A DNA stretch of 64,000 bases from Dipylidium caninum (lineage: Eukaryota; Platyhelminthes; Cestoda; Cyclophyllidea; Dipylidiidae): assembly GCA_017562135.1 (NCBI GenBank), contig QEYB01000047.1, forward strand, positions 186,001-250,000, given 5' to 3'. Positions 1-15,300 of the stretch are shown in pieces; position 1 is the first letter of the stretch; each line of letters begins with the position of its first letter. A program made the position numbers and the translations under genes. A model generated the notes under the pieces. It saw only the letters and a list, made by a program, of their open reading frames with translations, was not told the DNA's origin and ran no database searches.

Positions 1-1245
1 TAGGGAATGGACTTAAGAAAAACAAATTCTGCACTCTTGGGAAACAACAATCGTCTAAGGTAATGTTGAAATTTTCTTGGCTAACTGCTCGAAGACACTC
101 AAAGGAACCTGTACGAAAGATTATCAAGGCAAAGTAGCCATTACACTTAAATCCAGGCATCCGTGTCTGTCCAAGCATTCTCATGGCACGTATTAAACGT
201 CTGAACCAATTTTGTAAAAATATCATACCTCACTGTCAGACTAATGAAAAAGCATACTCTTAACAATGAAACGGTTGTTTGGTAATTAATGAAGGGGTAA
301 ATCTGTTTGCAGCCCTTGATTCACTACTAAATTTCAAGTATTTGCTCTTATTGGTACAACCGATCTCCACAGGTTATAAAACAAAACCTACACAATGGTA
401 CACATACATTTACAATTTATTCTAGCTATTACTTCAAATGGAGCCTGGGAATATAGATTTAGGAAAATGGCACACCGTGTAAAAAACCAGTGCCGATGTT
501 GAAGTTGTTTATACACCTCCACTTTCATACCTGCTTGCAAGTAAACATTTCACACGTAAACTCACCTGTACGATGCTGGGTTTAAATCTATGTCACACGG
601 ATCGAGGAACAGAATTCTTGAAATACATCCAGGATAGATAGATAGTTCTCCCACACATTCTCCCAAATAATTAAACAAAATTCTACCTAGAAAACCCTCA
701 CGGTCATAAATACTGACGCATGCTAAAAGGACACATTCGTGCTCTTAAGTAATCACTGCTGAATCAACAACCTTAAGCTTTGACGTTTAATTCTGTTGTG
801 TAAACGAATAAACTGAGGAAATACTTGGAATGAGCCAAGAAAGTACCAAGAAAGGAGGTTAACAGATGAAGAATTCATCAGTACAAGTCATGAATAACTG
901 GCTTAAGAAAAATTTGAAATTGGTCATGGAAGGAGGGTCCGGGAAAAATGCTATTGTCGTTCAAGTATGCTCAAATCAGAGATGCGAAAATACACCAAAA
1001 AACCCTCGAGAAATTTGGGGTTTGAGGTCAAAGCAAAAAAATGCTCAACGTACTAATCGCGGATTGAAATAGTTTAGTAGTTTTTGGACAACATAGAAGA
1101 GCATTATCGCGGAAATATTAACAAATTGAAAATCAAAACGCTTGAGAACAATGAAAGTGAATCGCACTTCAGTAAATACCCAAATATTGCGTATATCCCC
1201 TATCACAATATTAAAATACGAGTGACTTAGTGTTTGGGGCCCTAC
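1..1245. other. No exon recognised; probably intron of the ACSL gene
   Basis: This AT-rich stretch lies downstream of the exon 2 donor at 1245 on the minus strand. I find no open frame resembling the following ACSL segment (the AMP-binding loop), so it is read as part of a long intron. A 68-codon plus-strand frame at 866-1072 has no family features. Confidence 0.6.
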
Positions 1246-1979
1246 TTCAGTTTGTTCAAGCCCGTGTACAACAGCGTCATCGCCAAGAGTGGCGTAGAGA
1301 GTGGCAATCGGGCGATTGAGTCGCCAACTAGCCTCAGCTGCGTAGAGCCATTCGGCTCGCGTTTCAGAGAAGAGGACTAATGGGGTGGGGCAGCCTCCTT
1401 CTTTTCTATCTTCCGTACTGGGTCCCAATAAAGATCGCAGGCCGGCGGCAAGGGCTGAAACACGACTCTCGGCCTCAGCATAAGTCTCCCACAGATACTC
1501 GCCCATCGTCAACTTCACCAACTTCTTGCCATTCGCCAGGACCTACATACAACAAGCAAGCACATTAGTATGTTTTTAAGAATAACATATCTTGGAAAAG
1601 AAATGATAACCTCATAGTCTGTCTTTACAATTTCTCTGGTACCAAGGGCTGGTTTGTTCGGCCACAATTTGATTGTGCGAAGCCAAAGATCGGCGAGGGT
1701 TGGGCATCCAGGGAGCGCAACTGTTGCTAAGTTATCGATGTATTCTACGGCACGCCAAGGACTGCTTGGATCATCTTGTATTACCGGCAAGCTCAACGTC
1801 CGGGATTCTTCTGCAGCAAATTTTTTAAAGTAAATCTGCTCATCCTCGGGGAATGGCATGAAGTATTCAGTTTTGCTGAACATGAAGTATATAGGCAGCG
1901 TCAAGTACTCGTAAGCATATACCAAGAGTTTGATAAATATCATCGCAATGGGAACGTATATGTCGGAAATCCATGACAT
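1246..1979 (-). CDS. ACSL4: Long-chain fatty-acid-CoA ligase (ACSL3/4 type), N-terminal two exons, partial
   Basis: Activates long-chain fatty acids to acyl-CoA with ATP at ER, mitochondrial or lipid-droplet membranes. Exon 1 is 1979-1611 (ATG at 1979, 123 codons), then a 68 bp GT-AG intron (1610-1543), then exon 2, 1542-1246 (99 codons); both joins are phase 0. The first ~35 residues form a hydrophobic membrane anchor, as in ACSL3/4. Family blocks visible are ALGTREI, a GEYLWETY segment, ETRAEW and TLYATLGDDAVVHGL, in the usual order. The donor at 1245 is GTAGGG; the AMP-binding P-loop and ligase motifs must lie left of the window. ACSL3/4 is preferred over ACSL1/5/6 from the N-terminal layout, but subtype is an inference. 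It is divergent from TOGARAM1, with ~1.8 kb between them. Confidence 0.88.
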
Positions 1980-3798
1980 TATTGAGAATCGTCGGATCCC
2001 GAACCGGGCAGCAAAATTAATTAATGTAACAAGGCATCAAATGAGCCCAAGGTCATATGTTGGTGCGAGTAGGCACAGGAGCGAAGACCAAATATCGACA
2101 GTAATTGATGACATAAGTCATGACATCCCAAACTGTGTAAGGAACAAATTAAGAGTTACATCTATTTACGCCATTTTTCCAAAAATGTGGTTTAGTTTAC
2201 AAGCGTTTTGATTCCAAAAATTTCATATTAATTACGAAGTTTCCGAGGAGCAAATGAATGAGATATCATGAGACGTTGTCAAGTTAAAAGCTGTGGCTTT
2301 AATAGCCGTTAGATAAGAGACATAACAATTCTATCATCTCCAAGTTATAAACTTTCCCAAATGAAGGAATGATTAGTTGCCGCCATTGCTATTGTTCCTC
2401 GGTGTATGAAAATATCTTTTATCAACGCCATTTCCCTTTCCTAGTTTTTCCGCTTTCTTTACGTTGTTAACTAGCGTAACAGCTTCTCGAACGCGCTTAC
2501 CGTGCATTCAATTGAATTGTAATCGTTAACACTATTATAGGGCTGAAGTAACTTTATAAAGCTCAATCGCCAACGTCGGCGTGTTCCCTGTTTATTCGAG
2601 AGCTAGGCGCGTGACAAGCCGGCTGACCAAATTTTCAACGCTCGCAATACATGATTAAAATACAAGTACAAATACATGAAGATTTCGAAGACATTAAAAA
2701 ATCCTTGTTAGTTGTCAATGTGCTTTGTGGACTGTAGCTGCAGGTGAATTTTGTGTTTTTTTTACGTTTTTTAGTTGTATTAATTATGGGTATTTTGTCT
2801 GAGGCCGTTATTTATCGGTATTCCCCTTGCTTTATCAAAACAATACATTTTTAACTTGGAAGACATGGCGAACGCTAAAGCGTCCTTGATTAAGTAATTT
2901 ATAGCACAATGAACCAGTCCATACTATATAAAATGCATGGATTGAGTATATTGTTCGCGTTGATAGAGCTTGAGTGATACCAGGCAGAAATTTCTGCGGG
3001 AGTGCGACGTGTCCGATGGAGCGAAATTAAGCACCAACTAAGTGAATTATTTATGTAAATGCATGATAGAATAGAAATAATTGTAGTCGAATCCTAGTTA
3101 ATCACCAAAGGAACATAAATGGTATCGTTAGAACCAAATCACAGGACTTTAATAAGTACATTTGTTACTAACGCTAATCATTTAAATATTTCATTTTTTC
3201 CTTAAGCTGAACATAATGCCAGGCTGTCAAGGGCGTTTCTAATATACACAACCACGATAAGACCTGACGCGGAGAGGTTTGTCGGAGTGTATTGACTTAT
3301 CAGCTGCTATATTCCTACGACGTCACCATCGAGTAAACAACCGTAGAAGCATGAGACTAAAAGACGCGAAAACGTTTCTTAATTAACACAGACTTTGGAA
3401 GGCTTTTGCATTATCCGTTAATGTTTCGAACATCTTACTTAATAAGTAAATTCTGATATATTGTATATTCATTTACCTTTGCCCGAAATATCATCATTAT
3501 CATTTTTACACGTCGGTAACAAAATGCAGAATTTGTTCCTTACTTTACGGATTCGTTTTTGTTTCCTTAAGTGCTGTATTCCTTCACAACACGATGACTT
3601 GAATGGATGGATCGAAAAGGCAAAAACAGGTCTGCGGCCACCGAATTCCTGCTTCCAGACATTTGTTTCAAACTCTTTGGGTGCATCCCTTTTATTTCCA
3701 CTACACTAATATTAAAAAACATTCAAGGCATTCTTCAAAACTTCCCTTTGTTCTCCAACACTTAATTTCTGACTTAAATATCTTAAATTTCGTTCCAG
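1980..3798. other. Intergenic region between divergent ACSL and TOGARAM1 genes
   Basis: AT-rich, with short frames only. It must hold the 5' ends and promoters of both divergent genes, and possibly a first coding exon of TOGARAM1 that I could not recognise. The plus-strand frame of the first TOGARAM1 exon is open back to about 3600, so that exon could start earlier than 3799. Confidence 0.6.
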
Positions 3799-6700
3799 CA
3801 AAAGAAAAAACTGAAATAGCGATAAAGTCTTTCAGAGAGAACTTGAGAGTCCTTCTCATATGTCTCTTCAAACTAATCGAGAATCCTGATTACCTTCCCC
3901 TTACTATTAAATGCATTAATGTCGCTTTTGAACTCTCCGCCCAATCCCTAGAAGATAATGACAAAGAAGAGGGAACGATTGCTCTTAAAACCTTTTCCGA
4001 AACCCTAACTTTACATGGTCTTTATTCCAAAACTCCCGGAACATCGAAAATTGTCTGCGATCACATCTTGGAAATTATCCCCGAACAAGTTTTGCGTAGA
4101 CCTCAGCCACAGAAATTGTATATAACTATCTTTACAAACATTCTTGAAATAGTTCAGCGTTATAATAAAGCAAATCATTCAACTCTTTCAGAGTTGCTCC
4201 TTCTCAATCGACAACAGGAAGATAGCAAAGCATCAATGAACGTTTTTAAAGTGCAGCCTGACGGAGAAAAAGACCTTTTGTGGAATCGATTTTCAAATGA
4301 TTTTGACAGCTCGTCCTTCATGCTTTCACAGGAATTGTTTCGTGATATCAATGCGCTCTCCAATGGCGACTTATTTGGCAAGAGAGCACACAATGTTGCC
4401 TTGAAAGTTACACAAAAGCTGGATATGTATTTAAACGAGTCTATATCAGTAGTGGTGGACAGAATAAAGGAAGAAAAATTGTTAGTCAAAACTCATCAAA
4501 TGACAGTAATTTGTGCCATAATAGAATTACTGATAATGGATTCGAACTTCCTGTTACTCCTTCTGGGCTTGAATTCATTTGCCAAATTAATCGGTACTGT
4601 TATTGAAGCCGAGCCTAAAGAAATATCACAAAGCGATTTCAATGCTTTACTTGTCAAGTAAGTTGCTGATTCTCCTTTACTATATCCACCAGATTAAAAT
4701 CGAATGCTACCTACTGCGGAAATGATATACACCTTAAATAAAATACCCTTAGTGGCTTTAAAATATTAGCCATTAATACTATCTTTAGTAGATTATCCTT
4801 ATCTTTGAAGTCTTTAAAGCCCTTACTGTAATTTTTTTACAACCCAGTTGCCTCAAATGTTAGCATTCCAGAATGCGCAGCATGCCTATTTTGGCATCCT
4901 AATAATTTGCAATTGAGTGGAACCACACGCCTCCTTAATCCTTCCGCCATGGTAACGAGGATAAACACAGGGATTGAGGTTACCTCTTGTCCCTTATCTA
5001 TTGGCGTCCTAGTTGCCATTTTTAAAAAGTTATCTTCTTAACGGTAATACTTAACGTCAACTTAGTGCGTTTAATGAAAGAGAGTTAGGGTATGTTCGCG
5101 GTCTTCTCGTACTGCGAATGATTGGGACTGAATGCTAATTTGTACTCCTATGTGTTTTTAAGAGAACTCGTTTTCAAGTTTTTCTCAACAAATTTCATAA
5201 CCACTTCTGCTCTTAACCATTTGTCTCCAGCTTTCGAGCAAAAACTGTTCAAACTTCGAACCTTGATTCTCATTGTCCTATCGAAAACGATCCCGTCTCC
5301 TTATTTAGAAATGTTTTTTTGGGATATCGACATTTTTTTCTCGCTCCCCCATCAGTTATTGATGCTGAGAAAGGTTGCAACGCTCAATTGTTGTCTTTAA
5401 TTAAATTTCATACATTTGTCCAGTTGCAGATTTCCTAAATTGCTTGTCTCCCTTAAATCTCCTCTCTCTTAGCTAATCGTTCCGTCAAGTTGGATTAAAA
5501 TAAAGTGGAAATAACCTAGTCCTACAAATATCATATTTGGCTAAATAAAATGTGTGAGGATTAAGTGGGCGGTTGGAAGAAGGGCACGTTGCCAGGCCTC
5601 CGTGCACTCGACTCAGGTCTGCTTCTCCTCGGTCGTATGGGATGAATGAATGCATTTTCTCCTCACTTGAAGATGATTGGGAAAGTTCCTTTCTTAATCA
5701 CGCTGGTGGAGGCTTTCTCAAAGTACCTTCTGAAGAATTTGACAATGGACGAAGAACTGAACGCAATTACTGTTGTTTATGGGATAGTGGATTCAGTAAA
5801 TCATATGACAAGCATTTAACCCTTTACAGTCAATCCGGTGATGGATACTGTTGGATATTTCTTTTGGCAACAAATTTCCTTCGCGTCGCACTCTCCGACC
5901 CTAAGCAGTTAATTCGAATCGCGGGCTCGCAAGTCGTGACAATGCTACTACGCCTGCCAGCGGGTCCAAGATCCCTCGTACGCGACTTTGCTGCACCTAT
6001 CCTCGGCGGTTACAACGACGACTTGGCCATCTTCGACACGGCAAACTCAAGGCTTCGCAAGGAGGCGATCGATGCTGTCACTACGACACTCCTACTTTCT
6101 ACCGCCTCCGAAGTAAATTTCTACGAGATTGTTGATACCATCATTGTGCCCGGATTGAGGGACTCGAATCATGTGGTGAGTGTTCAATAGATATGCCCAT
6201 CGAATAGCCAAGATGCATGAGCGGACGAAAGGGACTAAATCATAGAAGTTTACTGTACAGACTTTTAAATACACCACTAGTGTACTATAAAACTCCACAT
6301 TATCTCACCTTGTCAGGGTAGCTAAAATATGAAGTATTTATTTTATAACAGATTGATTTGATTTTCAGTGGATTTCAACATCTCCATTCTGTAGTCTAAG
6401 GATCTATCAAGTCGTTCTTCTATGACTTCATAAACAACTTTCGCAGAATGGTAGTTCACTATGGTCAGGTACATCGAGGTCTCCGTGCGATCGTTTTCGT
6501 GCTATCTGTTGGTGAACTTTCAACCAGATTAGGTAAAAGTTTACCAATGAGATACTGTGTTGTACACTTGTTGCCAATATTACGATTTCACTGGAAATGG
6601 CGAAATTATCAAACTTTTCCAAGGACTTTGCGTTATAAGGAGAAATTTGCAGGCGAAACGTGGTCACATGGCACACCAAATCAAACCCTTTCTTCTCAAC

Positions 6701-9350
6701 TCAGCCTTGCGTTAACGTCTTCCCATATACACGTGAAGGTGGAGATATTTTGAAGGTTTCTACCTTAAATAAGATTTCGAGTGGAATAAATGAGCGCGAG
6801 GTAATTAAGAACTTGGCGGACGGATTGTTTGGACAAAGAGTTTAGAGCAAAATTTACATGAATGAAGAAGGAAATATGGGGATAACAATTGGACGTGAAA
6901 AGTCGCGTTATCTAAAAAAATAGAGCCTATCGCTGCTGTGGAGGCGAGAAAACGGGTCAGTCCTCGCACAGTTAAATTTGTCAGGTTCGGCTACGACCAC
7001 CTCTCGAGGAGCAGTAAAACAATTGAGTTTTGTGATTTTTTCCTCTAAAAATACCTTCTGCTGTTGAGTACGTCTGGATATAATCCCATGACCGGTAAAA
7101 GTGACAAAAAACTCTGTAAAGCTAAAATGGGAGGAAATTTAGATCATTTCGGGGATATTTAAAGCCTTCTGTAAAGTATTTAGATAACAGGAAAGAATAA
7201 CCATACCACTACCTTCGCTTAAGTAAGCTATATATAAGGAGACAATTTAGGGGTCTAACTTTCGCCATGAGTAATTTTAATGGCTACTTAAAATAAATGT
7301 AAGTGAACTAAATTTACCTACTCAGGCACCTAAATTAACAGATTTTTCGCTTTTATTAATGTATCCTTTGTAATGAAGCTATCGTCTATTAACAGTAAAA
7401 ATTTAAGCGGAAATTTTTAATCTCAGTGACCTAGATAATCACATGTTGAACCATCACGAGATACACTTGAAAGGGCATTGTCGTGTATGGGGGCCACGGT
7501 AAGCAATTCTTATTGTCCACTTCTCGCTAGAGCCATGCCATTATTTCTGCAGTTACCACGCCCCTAGTAGTGCGAAAACCCGCCGTGACTTCTAGGCGGC
7601 TGTGTGGGGCGGATGTAAAGGGTTTAAGCACAAAATCCTTTCCCCACGCCAAAGGATACAACAATAATTGCACACATTTTCCCATCACTATTTACGTAAT
7701 CGCCCGAATTTAAGGATTCTGAGACAAGGAGAATAAACATAAAATACTCAAGTATTAGGGAGGAATGAAAAATGTACCCTCGTAACTTTTACGTCAATTA
7801 AGAGATAAAGAGTTGCCTGATTAAATATGTACTTAACATGAAATGCAAATACCATGCAGACCACTTAGTTAAACGCAAGTACCTCAATAATAAGACAATA
7901 TACGCTTGTAGTACAGCCTCTTATCTACTTCATTTGTTTCGCCTGCATCTTGTAGGCAGAACTTTTCCGTAGGAAGGAAAATGGTCGCCTTTTTATGGTG
8001 ATACACGGTGAATGCGTAAAGAGATAAGAGGCTGGGAGCTATCTCCCCACCTGAAAGAGTATCATGTTACTTACGCAACTCTTGCTTTCGCTGATCGCTT
8101 CTAAGCCCAAGGCAATTGCGCGTTGAAATTGGCTTACACGGCGCAGAGGCAGTCCAGGCCGCATTGTGGTGCCATGAGTGGGGGACATTATCAGAGACAT
8201 TTTATTCACGAGTTGTCAATTGTATCAAAGCCTGCCGGTAAACCCCGTCAGACATCGACTCATTTATCATTCGGAGGGATTAACGATTCCAACGTCTTAC
8301 TTGTTGTTAAGAGGCTATCTGATGTTGTACCCTGGTTAACGCTCAGTACAAAATGTAGTGGCATAAATTAAATTACGCTGCCATGAGACCATTCATTACT
8401 TAAGTCAGCAACTGCAATTTCCGTTTTGTTATCCCTTCTCCATCGTGCAATTAATTGCAACATGAAAATGTCCTCTGCCATTTCCCCACAGAGATGGGAA
8501 GAGGAAGAAATGTTTGGAGCAAATGCAAACTATCATCGACCAATCAGACTTGAGAGAAGCCTAAAATTCCTTGTTGACTACTTAACTCTTAGTCCCATGT
8601 AAATATCTCTCATGAGACCAGAACCACCATCCCTCTCCTCCCTCACGTGACAGAGTATTCATTTCTTGTTGTGAGTTTGTCTAGATTTTTCACGAGATCT
8701 CACCTGTTGACCTTGTAATGGACAATTTGACAGCGATTTTTTGTTCTTTTTGTGCTCAGTTTTTTTCTTTTTCATATGATCTTTGAGCTATAAAAGATCA
8801 TATGAGCAGTGTAAAAAGTGCGGCCATTAAATATTCAATGCGGTTAACAAAGCAATCTCTTTTCATTGTGAAGATAGTATGAGTCACCCCGTGAGGGTCA
8901 AAAGACGGGTTTGCCATTTACAACTTTCAAGATGTATCGTATTTGGAAAAAGCTCAAATGAACTGTTGTCTTTCATTGAAGGCAATTGATTTACGGACAA
9001 GTTGCGAGATAAATGCGCCAAATGTAAATAGGGGACGTAAAGGTGGGCATCGCTGGGATTCACCCCATCTTCCCATAACAGCGAAGTTCACTTCCACAAA
9101 ATTTCATCTGTGACATGATGGATGTACACAAAAATGTCGAATAAAACCCGTAATGGCATATTTTTTACTAGTTTAGATAAGCTTAGGTTAAAGTTGCAAC
9201 TCGAGAACCAATTGGCGCTCAAGTCCCATTGGGCAATTTGAATATTTGGTGTATTTTGATTGGCTCAACATTCAGGTGCGTAATGCGGCCGTTGATTGCC
9301 TAGCAGTGGCAAAAAAATTGGGAGGCGAGACTCTAATCGCTCGTGCCGAA
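3799..9350 (+). CDS. TOGARAM1: TOGARAM1 N-terminal helical region and TOG domain (exons 1-3)
   Basis: The exon ending at 4657 (donor GTAAGT) is a long open frame rich in amphipathic helices. Its last ~55 residues (QMTVICAIIELLIMDSNFLL onward) begin a HEAT-repeat TOG domain. This continues across a 1,172 bp intron into 5830-6175 (LSDPKQLIRIAGSQVV, then RLRKEAIDAV, then PGLRDSNHV), and across a 3.1 kb intron into 9276 onward (VRNAAVDCLAVAKKLGG). The alternating helix pairs and the VRxAA turn at the end are typical of TOG2 of TOGARAM1. The segment before 4480 may be a divergent first TOG domain. The 3799 start is only a candidate acceptor (TTCCAG). Confidence 0.7.
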
Positions 9351-12300
9351 TCACAGCTGTCTCTCATCAGCCGAAATTACCCGAACGAGTGGGATAAAAA
9401 GAAGAAAAAGAAGGGAGAGGAGGAGGCGGAAGAGGCGGCCTCCACCAATCAAACAGCGGCATCTCTCCATTCCATTGTCTTTCAACGCCGTCCCCCCTCT
9501 CTTGACAGTCAGGCTCGACTTACTCGTCCATCCAGACGGGACTCCATAGTTCAATTGTCTGACATGGAACAGGTGAAATACGAAATCTCATCCTCCATCC
9601 ATGGTATGCTCACTCCTGCCCCAAACTCCGACTTTCCTTATTCTACCAAATCTGGCGACCATCCAAATCTCGCCAAAAGCAATTTTAGTATCAGGAGCGT
9701 CTAATATTACAGACTTTTCCATTGTTCACTTTGCCACTGTTTCCTGGTCCACTCACGCGCTACACAAGAGTCAGGTCATGTCAACATGGTAGCTAGTGAA
9801 TAGGCTGCTTGACAAGTTGTCAGTATAGATGGAAAATTAAGAAGAATCCACCAGTTGGTCAAGTTTATATTCTAAAAGGACCTATTCATCGTGCATTTAT
9901 GAAATTGGCTTTGTTAGAGCACGATTCTCTTCTTCCCATTAGCAAAATTCCTCTCCATCCTTAGATTAGTTTTTACTCTTCCGAAGTCCGATTCAACTTT
10001 CTTGCATAACCTAAGCTAATTGTGAATGTAAGGATTCCGGTGTTCTCATCATCTTATTCCTCTATTGGTTTGTATTGGAGGTTAGGATATTTATGCCAGA
10101 TCTGGACTTAATGGCCACCTGTTTTATGCACCTATAGAACGACGCAAGCCGAGTGCTGGACGAATGCACGGAAACTTACGATTGCCTTGGGATCCTCGGG
10201 ACAGTGTCGTGGTGGTTGGTTCAGCTAATGGAGGCACCGGACACAGTGCAATCTCCATCCCCAACCTTGCCCAGTGGAATAACTTCACCCTGAACTATGA
10301 TTTATGCGACGCCAGGACAAAGGGCCGTGTGAGTGATAATAAACTATTTTAACACCTCTTCATAATTCCTAGTAGACACTCTTTTACTGGTATATGGGTA
10401 GCCTTGAAACCTGTTAACCGTAATGGTTATTTAAGATTTACTGTCATGTGGTTGGCCTGAATCTTCCTCCATCCAATCAGTCTGATTTACTCTCACCTCA
10501 CTCCATTTATATTCATCCAGAGGCGAAATGCAATTGAGAGGATTTACCTTTGCACCAACTTGTATCTAAACCACACCGGAAGCCAGGGGTTAGGGCCTAG
10601 GATAACTTAACAAATAACTCTAAACAGGGCTTTCGCACTTATGGTGTGAGTATAATAAATAGGAAATCATTTTTGGATTCTCCCACCTGGTAAGTCTCAC
10701 CAGGTTAAATTATACTGTTAAAGGCTCTGTGGATGATGATGTTTAAACATTACCTAATTTGGTGATTAAAATGTCATGTTAATGATAATCAACAAAGGAG
10801 AGCTGAGGCAAAAATTTCCTATAGTACTTAATTTGGGCCTGAGAGACAAACAGATAATTTCAATGTGATTTGAAAAAACAAGTAACTTTTTGTAAGACGC
10901 ATACTACTATTGTTGTACTCAGTCACGAAGACGTTCAATCAGCAACCAGAACGTTTCAAATCAGTCACCTGAACTTCATCGTCGGAGTGAAATGCGACGG
11001 AGTTTGGACCTCTCTGGGGATCGCTGGTATCGAGAAAACCGAGGTGACTTAATCACTGAGACAGCTTTAACATTTTTAACCATCTAATATTTCTTTTCAT
11101 CTTAGAGATATTTTTACCCACAACACATCTATTTCCATTCGTCTCATCAGTTAATTCTCTAAACATTTACTTGACTCCAAAAAGATTTTGAGTCTCATCT
11201 CAGTTTGATTAAAATATCCTCCCGTTATCTCGGTCCCTTCCTATTCCATAGTAAATAGTGGGACAGAAATCTCTAATGATGCACATTTAAAATAAGCAAC
11301 TGTTCCACTCGACAGAACTGAGTGGTTAACGAAATCTGGAATAGTTACGTGATGTCCACAAACTCCCTCTCCTCTGCTCTCTCCACTCACCGGGGGAGAT
11401 TCCCGTTATGAGGAGGGAAAAGACTATCGGCAATGACTTACTACTTTGTTCCTTAAATACATTTTGACTATCGCCAACAAAGACTTCACTTTAGTTCGCC
11501 TCAAAAGTTACTCAGATAACGTCTGCATTGATCTGACAGGTAAAGATAAGAATTCACGATTGGGCGCATTCACTCTGGGCAAAAGAAAAGAGAGAAATTC
11601 GGGACTAAGGCACTATCACAACAGGCTTGATGTTGGTTAGTGGTAACAGCAACAAAAGTGCCTTTAACGAATCGACGTGCAATCGCTGTTTCAGTAGCCG
11701 CCGAAGACCGAGTTTTGTCCATCCACTTTGACCTTTTCACCTGCGACGTTCCCACTCTGCGCCGAAGCGACACTGAGACATGTCACTGTCGCTTGCGAAG
11801 CCTAATGGATGCTGGTAAAAAACCGGCTACCTTTGCGGCTTTAAACTACAATTTCTTTCCCCCATACAAGCAGTGACCGCTTCGATCCACGAGTATTTCC
11901 CAACTGCCTAATAAAGGGATCTCCTAACTGTGCAAGCATTAGGGCGGTCTATATCGTCACTCATTGACCAAGTTATATTCCGAACTTCTGTCCCTTCTTT
12001 GTAGCAACAGGGCTGCGAGTTGGAGCCTCCTATGAGGACAGTAATATTGGCCTAATAAGTGCATTCTCGGGCTCTCGGACGAACATCCTCTCGGCGTCTA
12101 TGACTAGTACCCGTGGAAATAGCAAGGTGAACACCACTGACACGCCCGAGGTGACTTATGCATGCTTGCTTTTCTTACCTTCATCCATTCATGCATCCTC
12201 TCACCTTAATGTTACCAGATAACATCGAACAAATTCTCACTCACCTCCACTTATCCTTGATTGTTCTCTCAGTTCTTACACATACCCGAGTTTACTTGGA

Positions 12301-15300
12301 AGGCGTGTGTAGTCTGTGATACCACAATAGTTGCGCTTTCGCTCAACATTTACCACTGGGGAGCGACAAATTGGCGTGATGGCATGATGGTGGCCTTTTC
12401 CCGCTCCCTGAAATGTCCATCACAGATTATAGTTTGTTCAAACTAATAACCAAGTTTTCATTGCTATGCATGTCTTCTACATTGTGTCCAAGTTAGGCGT
12501 GACCAGCTACACTTGAACGCGGGGGAAGCATCACTGAGTAACCTCGAGTGGCATGGACACCAAGTTTTGTATCACTTTCCTCAGTAGATTGGTTTGTCTA
12601 ATATAACAGAAGCTGAATGGATATCATTAACTCTACTATCGCTTCTGTTAACTTGTACCTGAGGCTCAGAAAGCATAGAGTGGTGGCAGATGGTTAAATT
12701 CTACACTTCATCAGGATTTTAGACGGTTCTGACGGGGATACGAGGAAGAGGGGCAACGGGGAAAATAAAGGTGAAGAACACAACCGACTCAACGTTATAC
12801 TGTCCATTTATGGCTGTTGATTGTATTTCTCCAGGGTCCCCACATTCGTCGGAGAGCCTCCCACAGACGAGCTGTTCATACGCACAACGACTTGGACTTA
12901 ACACATATGTGTCTCTCTGACCAATTGGATGCCGAGCCCCCCGCTAATCACCGACCAATCACGCGGTAAGATTGACTGAGAAGTCTCTAAAGTCATCCCT
13001 GAAAAGCTTGCCGATTTGATGGAAACCATTTGATTTTCACCCTCTCTCCACCACAGCGTCACCGCGATTTCACCACTTCTGGTATTCCGGTCTCTTCATG
13101 CTCACTAAGGCGACGGAAAGATCCACTGTCCTCCCAAAGTTCTGGTCATGTGTAAAGATATTTGAGTCACCCATAATCGTACTACTTCTCTTGCATAATG
13201 CATCTCAACAATGTAGTTTACTTGTTAAATTTAAGCCAAGTAATCAAATGGCTGTGAATAGGGTATAATGATAATGCTAAAATGTGCCAATGGGATTGAA
13301 AACTTGTGTGTGTGTTGAAGTCTTCCCTACGAATTGATCTTCAAGCTTTCAACGCATCAGCATCTTCCCGAAGGGTCTAAACAAGATCAAACTTTGATGT
13401 GAACACCTCTAGCGTCAATTAACAAGAGATTCAAGCGAATTTAGTTTATCGGGAAAGCAAATTAAATATCCCATGCAGAGTTTGTGGCATGGCGGAATGT
13501 CGCACTGACTAGTGATTCTCCTTTTTTGCGGCCCTGCAAACATATGTACAAGGCGGTCTTCTTTCCCACATCCCCACTCCCGTTAAATATTAAATTTAGT
13601 TTATATATTCTTTTCAATTACCCAATTGATTGTTCGGGCTATACTTAAATATGAGGGAGGCAGTAAAAGTTAGGCTTGTAGCCGAGAGTAACACAAAGAG
13701 TAAATGTTGGTAACTATGACAACCATTAACCTTGCCAATGTTGATTAGTAAAGAGTGGTACTCGTGCTTTTACAGTGTAAATTCCTGGAACAAAAAGTCA
13801 CAACTTACCGTTTTTTGGTAATATTATAACCATAACCTAAAATAGCATCTCACTTGGCACGAAAAAACATTCATAACGTGTGCTTGACATTTTTCTCATC
13901 TTCACTCCACACCACCCAATTTGCACTCGAAGACTCTGTGAAGTCATTTTAGTACTAGGTAAATTCCCATCTCCACCATGACGTAACGTTTACTTCAGGT
14001 GTAATGGTGGAGGTAACCCCCTCCTGCTCACAGCCCCCAGCATTTCCTCAGGCCTAGCGACAGGCAGAGCCAGTCTGCCTCCACACCATTCCACTGTTAA
14101 GGTTGATCCAGTTAAAGGTCCCATCAAGAATTCAAATTCCTCCATCGACTCTCACAGTCCACACTTGAGGCCACTGAAAGGTGAGTCTGTGGTTGCCGAT
14201 TGTCTTTTTCTTGCCGAGCTTGAGGAAAAGAATAAGTTACGTTTTTTTAAAATGTTTCTCCAAGCCTTGCTCCCACGCCATGACAGTAGTGGAGAGCCGA
14301 GAAAGCGATTGGTCTGTCGTATGCTATTTATGAAATCCGTAATGATTCCACTATGGTGGCTATTTAGTCTAACAATACACCTGGCCATTTTACTAATTCT
14401 TAACCTTACCTAATCTGATGGCCATTTAACAGTGCCATCTCGTTGACAGTGACAACTAGGCATGTTAGAAGGGGTAGATTTGAATCTCACCGTCTTCACT
14501 AACAAGGAAAGACGAGTTTTGATGTCAGTGATAACCGCTTCTGCACATTGGCAGTAATGTTTTGACATTGGAACTATTACCTCGCCATACTACGTGGCGA
14601 AAGCAAACTTAGTCTCGATGCTTTGATGGACGAGGTGGCTACTTGGTCGGACATAATCGAAACGAAGTGAAATATAAGCCAAGTTGATAATGCGGATGAA
14701 GTGGAATGCTCCGGTCGATGCTTTTCTGGACGCCGAGTGTATCCGACTAAAAGCGTCCCTACTAGGGCAGTAATGTGCAGTGTTGCCTTTAAATCCATCC
14801 ACTAAGCCAAATTCCCGACAATTTCAGTTCAATTATATGTCGTAGGCTGCCCTTCATTTCCTCGTTTGGATCAGTGTGGTGTAGGGAGATAAAAATCCCA
14901 CTTTTGTCTTGAGAAACTTTGACGGAAGTCTGACTTCCGTCTGGAGGAATGGGCTACGAGAGGATATTCCACCTAAAATTCCGGGGTAAATAAGTGGAGG
15001 TGAGAGAGAATGCTTTATTTTCCCGAGGAAAACTGAAAAGAAGTAGAATAACTCGTCAAGTAAGTGGATTCCTTGAGATGTTAGACGTATGAGATTCTAA
15101 TGAAGCAATTTTTACCATAGGCCAGCATGTAATAGCCAAGAATATGATGCTCCCATGGCCAGATTCCGGCTTCAATGACGCGAGCATGGATGTTGTGGGC
15201 AGAAGTATGCATCTGGATGGTGCGTTCTTGAACCACCTTACTTACTTCAAACATTCGCCTTGTTGAATGCGAAATTTTGCCTGGTGAATTTACTCTTCAG